Assembly: GCA_009801015.1 (NCBI GenBank)
Contig: VHZZ01015437.1
Span: 17,281-42,398, forward strand
Source of the DNA: Silene noctiflora
Taxonomy: Eukaryota > Streptophyta > Magnoliopsida > Caryophyllales > Caryophyllaceae
DNA length: 25,118 nt
Direction of reading: 5' to 3'
Positions 21,101-25,118 of this stretch are shown piece after piece. The position numbers and the translations under genes are program-made. How positions within the stretch are numbered: the stretch's first letter is position 1; every line of letters starts with the position of its first letter. The notes below the pieces were generated by a model that saw only the letters and a list, made by a program, of their open reading frames with translations, did not search any database and had not been told where the DNA came from.

Positions 21101-22485
21101 ATTTGTCAGAAGCCATGAACAACTCTAAAAAGCCGACATACAACCATAAAATTGCACTGGTTGGCCGAATTGCACATGCTAGCGCAGCAATAACCAAAGC
21201 TTTCTTTCTTGAACTTGGAGAGATTTGATCAGATCCGACTCTCATACAAGGCCAGTAATATAGGCTGATTACAGTAAGAACAGTCTCCAAGCTATTTGAT
21301 AGGGTTCTTGTACAACAGAAAAATACAAACCAGTTTATGAACTGGGAGAATATCTATATCAGGGTTAAGTACAGCTCATATAAACAATCAATTAGTTAAA
21401 ATGTTTCTTCCCCGTGTGGCCGTGTTCAATAAAATCGAAGGACTCGCTACTCTACGGGTTTGGAACATTCAATGGCGTGAAGCAAAATGACTCGTTAAAA
21501 TGGTTTCACTCTTTATTTGTGGAGTAGTAGCACTTGATACAAATCTTGATGTATTATCATTATGGGCCATTTGGAAACAACCTCTTTATGTTTTCTAACA
21601 AAGGCGTAAGCTCATGTACCACCAAGTACCAGGTAATATTGTAATACTCAGTTTAAATGTTATTATGGACGAATTAAGAGCATCTAAATCATTGCAACAT
21701 AAGTCAAAATGAGTGTTGAGCAAACATTAAACAAGGATACAGTCCACTGTGCAACCTGATTCCCAAAAATTATGTCAGAATATCGATACAAGTACAAATC
21801 ACATATTGCGGCAGAGAACGCCTGCAGCAGCCGTGGTGCCTTCATCTGAAACAGAATAAATCAACCCCTATCACCCGAAATAGGCTTACTACAACAGCAT
21901 AACAGGAAATCGTAACCAAGGAAACATTACCATGAACAAAGGGGTATCAAGATGAAGAAAAGCCAGGACTTTGTACAATATAGCAAACAAGAGAGGATGC
22001 AAGTAGCTACGAATTCCTCTTTCCCATTCCCACGTAAGATGTCCATATCTGCAATCCAAAAGCTAAATAATGTTAACAGCCGTCAACAAAGTTCAACGAA
22101 CAAAAAACACATATGAGACGGACTCACATGTGAGATCAACCATAAAACATATAGTTAAACAAGGAGTAATTAAGTGCTTAGGTTGGTCTCGCGTCCAAGA
22201 CCGTCTCACAAAAGACTCACCGGAACTTCTAACCAAAGCCACATACCCAAAAACAAGTCGATGTGCAACTTCAAGGGACTGCCAATGTTCATCCGGGTTA
22301 AAATACGTCTGCACCAGTAACGAATTAACCATACGAACACCCAAACAAATATAAAATATCCGCTTCCATGATTCATCAGGAGTAGTACTTTTCTTTACAT
22401 TGCCCTCAAATGTGTGCGGAACATCTATTTCCGTCTTGTTAGAAACACTAGCAGTCTGTCTCAGTCTCATCTCCTGATTTAACAT
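18127..22485 (-). CDS. PIGB: GPI mannosyltransferase 3 (PIG-B/APTG1), 9 exons, 539 aa
   Basis: Family role: an ER multi-pass GT22 enzyme that transfers the third mannose, alpha-1,2-linked from dolichol-phosphate-mannose, to the GPI anchor precursor. Exons, 5' to 3' on the minus strand: 22485-22247, 22048-21931, 21845-21741, 21341-21067, 20282-20001, 19737-19536, 18711-18560, 18448-18286, 18210-18127. All borders are GT-AG and all phases fit, with no internal stop. GT22 landmarks are NPDEHWQ (63-69, acidic catalytic-type loop), YGHLTWEWERGIRSYLHP after it, CAIRPTSAILW, GGDYYGTHPWHWY, and GHKEFR (335-340). The C-terminal lumenal-type domain has PCHATPYYS, FLDCTP and VKRFFHAQFKVDRDLQ. Length is close to Arabidopsis APTG1. 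The ATG at 22485 is the first in frame; GTG lies just upstream. The C-terminus ends abruptly (YAYMGW) beside a repeat. Confidence 0.95.
18712..19535 (-). other. PIGB intron 6 with a 60-bp degenerate duplication
   Basis: An 824-bp intron. CTTTAGAAAAATACGGAAT near 19123 and CTTTAGAAAATTATGGAAT near 19183 mark two diverged tandem copies of a 60-bp unit (about 19119-19238). No mobile-element ends or coding text are seen. Confidence 0.75.
19804..19955 (+). repeat. CTATGTTACTC/GTGTCGGACACG dispersed element, copy 4
   Basis: Lies in PIGB intron 5. It starts ATCACTCCAACTCGGCTGCAA, passes GTCAGACACAAC and GCCGGACACGCAACC, and ends GAGTAGCATAG. This copy shows the complete right end and so defines the element's inverted termini against copy 1. 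Confidence 0.6.
20283..21066 (-). other. PIGB intron 4
   Basis: A 784-bp intron. It carries a small foldback element (about 20496-20656) and an AAAT/ATAA microsatellite at about 20898-20926. The donor ATTGG/GTTGGT and acceptor TTTCAG/GAC join to PIGTIVLGITS. A GT four bases further into the intron would break the frame. Confidence 0.8.
20496..20656. mobile_element. Small foldback MITE in PIGB intron 4
   Basis: The inner arms GAGCAAATCATTTTCCCTC (20536-20554) and GAAGGAAAATGATTCGCTC (20602-20620) pair with only a few mismatches. Outer pieces GGTTTGG and ATCCAAATAAACC extend the pairing. The exact ends and target duplication are uncertain. Confidence 0.5.
21342..21740 (-). other. PIGB intron 3
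   Basis: A 399-bp intron, donor GTATCC and acceptor TTCTCCCAG. I see no repeat, element or coding text in it. Confidence 0.8.
22114..22208. mobile_element. Short GAGACGG-ended MITE in PIGB intron 1
   Basis: The left arm (22114-22141, TGAGACGGACTCACATGTGA...) and right arm (22181-22208, ...AAGACCGTCTCA) are imperfect inverted repeats of about 28 bp around a 39-bp AT-rich loop. A related GAGACCGTCTTATAA piece lies at about 14788. Both match a type of repeat frequent in Caryophyllales introns (inference). Confidence 0.5.
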
Positions 22486-22491
22486 CACAAA

Positions 22492-22752
22492 CTTTAAAAA
22501 AAAAAAAAAAAAAACAAAATTAGATCATACCCTTGATTTATTATATCGCCTAAGTTTTACTAATTACGTCCAAATTTTGACATAATCTTCCAAATTATAT
22601 CCCTTGCTATCGCTTTTGAACTCTTTCAAATCGATACGCATAATTAGAAATGTAAACTATTTGAATCATGAGCAACGACGCAGAAAGGAGGTAAACCAAT
22701 TAAATTGGATTCATACACTTGATTGGATATTCGATTCATATACACACATGAA

Positions 22753-22787
<35 letters not shown>

Positions 22788-22802
22788 TGAGCAATTACTT
22801 AC
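22492..22802 (-). other. Putative 5'UTR intron of PIGB
   Basis: On the minus strand a strong donor (AAA/GTAAGTAATTG at 22802) is followed 311 bp on by a long T-run and TTTAAAG/TTTGTG, six bases before the ATG. That arrangement fits a leader intron. Its polypyrimidine tract is the T-run at about 22497-22514, and a second T-run (about 22757-22786) lies near the donor. There is no transcript evidence. Confidence 0.45.
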
Positions 22803-22952
22803 TTTGATTATATAAATGATAGTATTGGAAATGCAGAATTGTTGTTGTTGTCGTCGTCGTTGATCTTCAGAAAGATGTTGGAGATGTAAGGTCAAGGATC
22901 GAACCCAGGTGGGACGAGTGTAGTAGCAGCTTTCCTGAGTCTTGTTTGTTGG
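22803..22952 (-). promoter_or_regulatory. Likely 5'UTR and core promoter side of PIGB
   Basis: On the minus strand the stretch has an ACA/ACG triplet run (ACGACGACGACAACAACAAC) typical of a leader, just ahead of the putative leader intron. Further upstream is GGTTCGATCC (about 22892-22903), a perfect RNA-polymerase-III B-box-like sequence. No A box is recognisable, so it may be a leftover SINE head rather than a gene. Confidence 0.35.
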
Positions 22953-23290
22953 GATGGCAATGGATCGGATTGTATCAGGTTTTGCAAGATCCAAACCCGA
23001 TCCACTAATTTAGTGGATCATCAATCCATATCCAAACCGATCTCTAACCAAAATTTCAAAATGCTTACCCAATCCATTATACTTTTTCCAAATCCATATT
23101 CGATCCACCATATAATTCAAAACTCGGTCACAAACTTGCTTTGACTATATAAAAAATTCATTTTATATGACAAAATTGAAATTTCAAGTACAATAAAGTC
23201 TAAATTTCCAAAAATATTTGATTGGATCAACTTCGGGTACGAATGGATCGAGTTTTCCAATTGTGGTTTTGGATATGAATTTTTAAATCA
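22953..23290. mobile_element. Fragment of a GGGATGGCAATGGATCGG-type repeat
   Basis: The left end GGGATGGCAATGGATCGGAT and repeated GATCCAAACCCGATCCA / CCAAATCCATATTCGATCC text resemble a widespread plant hAT-like MITE group. The reciprocal right end is not found; the similarity fades near ATGGATCGAGTTTTCC (23242) and GGATATGAA. It is therefore a fragment or a strongly diverged copy. Confidence 0.4.
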
Positions 23291-23384
23291 TAAATTCTCA
23301 TTGAAGACGGCCTATATCCGTCACAAGGGAGAGACGGAGCGAGTCGATACCATATTAGTGTATGTGGGCCGGATATTGAATTGC

Positions 23385-23549
23385 TAGGTGGGTATTGTTT
23401 ACATTATAGAATATTGGGTGGGGGACATGAGAGTACAATGCATTATTGTTTATATTATAGAATATTGGGTGGGGGACATGCGAGTACAATGCATTATTGT
23501 TTATATTTTAGAATATTGGGTGAGGAACATGAGAGTACAATGCATTTAA
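23385..23549. repeat. 51-bp minisatellite, about three copies
   Basis: ATATTGGGTGGGGGACATG starts at 23411, 23462 and (as ATATTGGGTGAGGAACATG) 23513, a constant 51-bp offset. Each unit continues GAGTACAATGCATTATTGTT. A partial copy precedes the first. The open frame through it is a by-product of the 3n period. Confidence 0.9.
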
Positions 23550-23803
23550 TGCTAGTATGCATGAAAAACACCACAACATCAAGCTTTATCCTCTTCTTCC
23601 CGTCAAACTCACATCAACAACAAACAAATCCTACATACACCCACTATGTTCATCATTTCAAATTTTATCCCTCAAATCTTCATATTCATCCATTCAAATT
23701 TTCATCAAAAATTCATATTTTGCATTGAACAATCAATACTTCATCAAAATTTCATTTAAATTTGCAAATCACATAAACCTACACAAATAAAATAAAATAA
23801 AAC

Positions 23804-23978
23804 ATGGTTGATGTTGATAACATGGTTGATGTTGAAGTTTCGAACACGGCAATGAAGGATACAATTTTTGATGTTGCGAACACGGTAATAGAGGAGCAAA
23901 TTGTTGATGTTGAGAACGAGGATGGTGTATTGTTTGATGGTAATGAAAAAGATTTTGTAACGATGTTGATGAATAAAG
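23804..23978 (+). CDS. Possible first exon of an unknown gene continuing past the window
   Basis: The ATG follows about 230 bp of CA/TC-rich, A-rich DNA that looks like a plant leader. The frame reads MVDVDNMVDVEVSNTAMKD, FDVANTVIEEQIVDVENE and NEKDFVTMLMNKG, then a good donor (AAAG/GTTTGT). The protein is acidic, with a repeated DVxN pattern from a GATGTTGA repeat in the DNA. I do not recognise a family. The continuation would be beyond a repeat-filled intron and outside the window. It may also be a chance frame in repetitive DNA. Confidence 0.25.
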
Positions 23979-24180
23979 GTTTGTACTTTTTATTTTTAAA
24001 TTGTTGTCTTTGTTGATGTGATTTTAGGGCAAAAGATGTTTTCTGTCGATTATGTGTCATAAGATTTTAGTTCGTAATCTTTGTGATGAGATTTTGTATC
24101 ATCAATGTTGATGAGTAAAGGGTTGTCATTGTATTTTTTAAGTTGTTCATGGGATTTTAGGGCAAATTTTAGATCAAAAT
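23962..24180. repeat. Degenerate duplication of about 142 bp at the end of the possible exon
   Basis: GATGTTGATGAATAAAGG (about 23962) followed by TTTTTAAATTGTT and GATTTTAGGGCAAAA recurs as AATGTTGATGAGTAAAGGG (about 24104) followed by TTTTTTAAGTTGTT and GATTTTAGGGCAAAT. The copied block includes the exon end and the first bases of the intron. Confidence 0.65.
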
Positions 24181-24519
24181 TTGGAAGAGAATTTATGTTG
24201 GTGTTGTTGAATCGGTTTTAGATTAAGGTTTTAGTTGATTATGAAGATTAACATAAACTAACGAGAACAAATACGTCTAAAAAACTGATAGTAGCTAATG
24301 TGTAACGTAAAATAAAATGCGTTTCGAAAACCATTTTAGCTTATAGTGTGACTATTTTAGAGTTCAGTGTTGGTATTTTAACCAAAACTTAAAATTTGGT
24401 TGCTCTTGTCACTGATCTTTGATCTTTCACACGGAGTATTTGTTAAGCTTCATATAAACCCAATTAATGGTTACACTTTAGACTGAGATAGTATCATTTC
24501 TTAACAGATAAGTTATTGT

Positions 24520-24770
24520 TAAAAATGTGACCATCTTAGCCGACAAATGTACTAATTTTATGTTTTAAATTTTTTTTAACATGTAAACATAATAAACTAA
24601 ACATGATGACATGTAAGTGATGTTTGAAAATGTCACCACCTTAACAAACATATGTACAAATAATATTATGATTTTGGTGTTACAAATTATTCTTAACATT
24701 TAAACATAATATACTAAACATGGATACTTATATGTGACTGCTGAAAGTGTGATTATCTTACCAAAGATAT
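24520..24770. repeat. Diverged tandem pair with a 117-bp period
   Basis: TAAACATAATAAACTAAACATG at 24584 and TAAACATAATATACTAAACATG at 24701 mark two units. Each is followed by a TAAGTGATG/TATGTGACTG piece and an ACC-CTTA-ACAAA-ATATGTAC block. It is older than the adjoining 84-bp array and shares its CACC/CATCTTA motifs. Confidence 0.6.
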
Positions 24771-24787
24771 GTACCTATGTTTAAGCA

Positions 24788-25118
24788 ATGTGTCACAATG
24801 TTACCATCTTAGTGTGTATCATCATAATTCATAAGCTAGCATGGTTACATTGTGCCATATTGTCTTATGTCACCATGTTCCTACATTAATGTTACCATGT
24901 TAATGTGTAGCAAAATAAGTTAACATGGTTACAATGTATCATATTTTCTCATGTCACCACATTCTTACATAAATGCTATCGTCTTAGTGTGTATCATCAT
25001 AAGCTAACATGGTTACATTGTGCCATATTGTTTTATGTCACCATGTTCCTACATCAATGTTACCATGTTAGTGTGTAGCAACATAAGCTAACATGGTTAC
25101 AATGTATCATATTTTCTC
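24788..25118. repeat. 84-bp tandem array with alternating A/B units, open at the window end
   Basis: CATGGTTACA starts at 24840, 24924, 25008 and 25092, always 84 bp apart. Units 1 and 3 share ATTGTGCCATATTG and differ at about six positions. Units 2 and 4 share AATGTATCATATTTTCTC without a difference over the 27 visible bases. So the true repeat is a 168-bp dimer. The B-type tail also precedes unit 1. The array continues beyond the window. Confidence 0.88.

Noticed and set aside
816-22485. Functional linkage of the helicase and PIGB genes
   Set aside because: They are convergent, 2.6 kb apart with recent insertions between them, and act in different compartments; adjacency alone is no evidence.
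23381-23728. Open frame with three YCLYYRILGGGH-type repeats
   Set aside because: The 51-bp minisatellite period is a multiple of three, which keeps any frame open. The rest is leader-like DNA.
23405-25118. CRISPR-like repeat array
   Set aside because: The units are directly adjacent with no unique spacers, and the host is a plant; these are ordinary mini/satellite repeats.
1-25118. LTR retrotransposon or virus-like element
   Set aside because: No paired long direct repeats, primer-binding site, or polymerase/capsid-type protein text was found in any frame.

Overview
This window is nuclear DNA from a flowering plant. Two long protein-coding genes are split by many short-exon, AT-rich introns with GT-AG (once GC-AG) borders, and both match Arabidopsis genes exon by exon. 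The introns and spacers are full of small plant-type mobile elements: MITEs, a Mutator-like element and SINE remnants. Recurrent pieces such as GACGGAGGGAGTA, TTACTCCGTATTT and GAGACCGTCTCA suggest a eudicot, possibly order Caryophyllales. That placement is an inference.

Layout: (1) 1-815 is upstream DNA with a duplicated 55-bp block just ahead of the first gene. (2) 816-15481, plus strand, is an apparently intact 24-exon gene of about 704 codons. It encodes a SMARCAL1/HARP-type SNF2 annealing helicase (Arabidopsis CHR18 type). Its introns carry a hAT-like MITE, two SINE remnants, a large foldback insertion with coding-like DNA, and two repeat families in several copies. (3) 15482-18126 lies between convergent genes. 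It holds a 945-bp non-autonomous MULE with a 9-bp target duplication and a 331-bp foldback element built from paired GCCGCCAT/ATGGCGGC palindromes. (4) 22485-18127, minus strand, is an apparently intact 9-exon gene of 539 codons for GPI mannosyltransferase 3 (PIG-B/APTG1). A 5'UTR intron is likely, and its stop codon lies at the edge of a dispersed repeat. (5) 22803-25118 is repeat-rich: a TE fragment, a 51-bp minisatellite, a possible first exon of an unknown gene, and nested tandem duplications ending in an 84-bp array with alternating A/B units that runs off the window.

The two main genes are not functionally linked as far as I can see. One acts on stalled or single-stranded DNA in the nucleus; the other adds the third mannose to GPI anchors in the endoplasmic reticulum. 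They are neighbours in tail-to-tail orientation. I found no RNA gene, CRISPR array or LTR/virus-like element. The most unusual features are the paired-palindrome element, the higher-order 84-bp array, the GC-AG intron, and the repeat at the PIGB stop codon.
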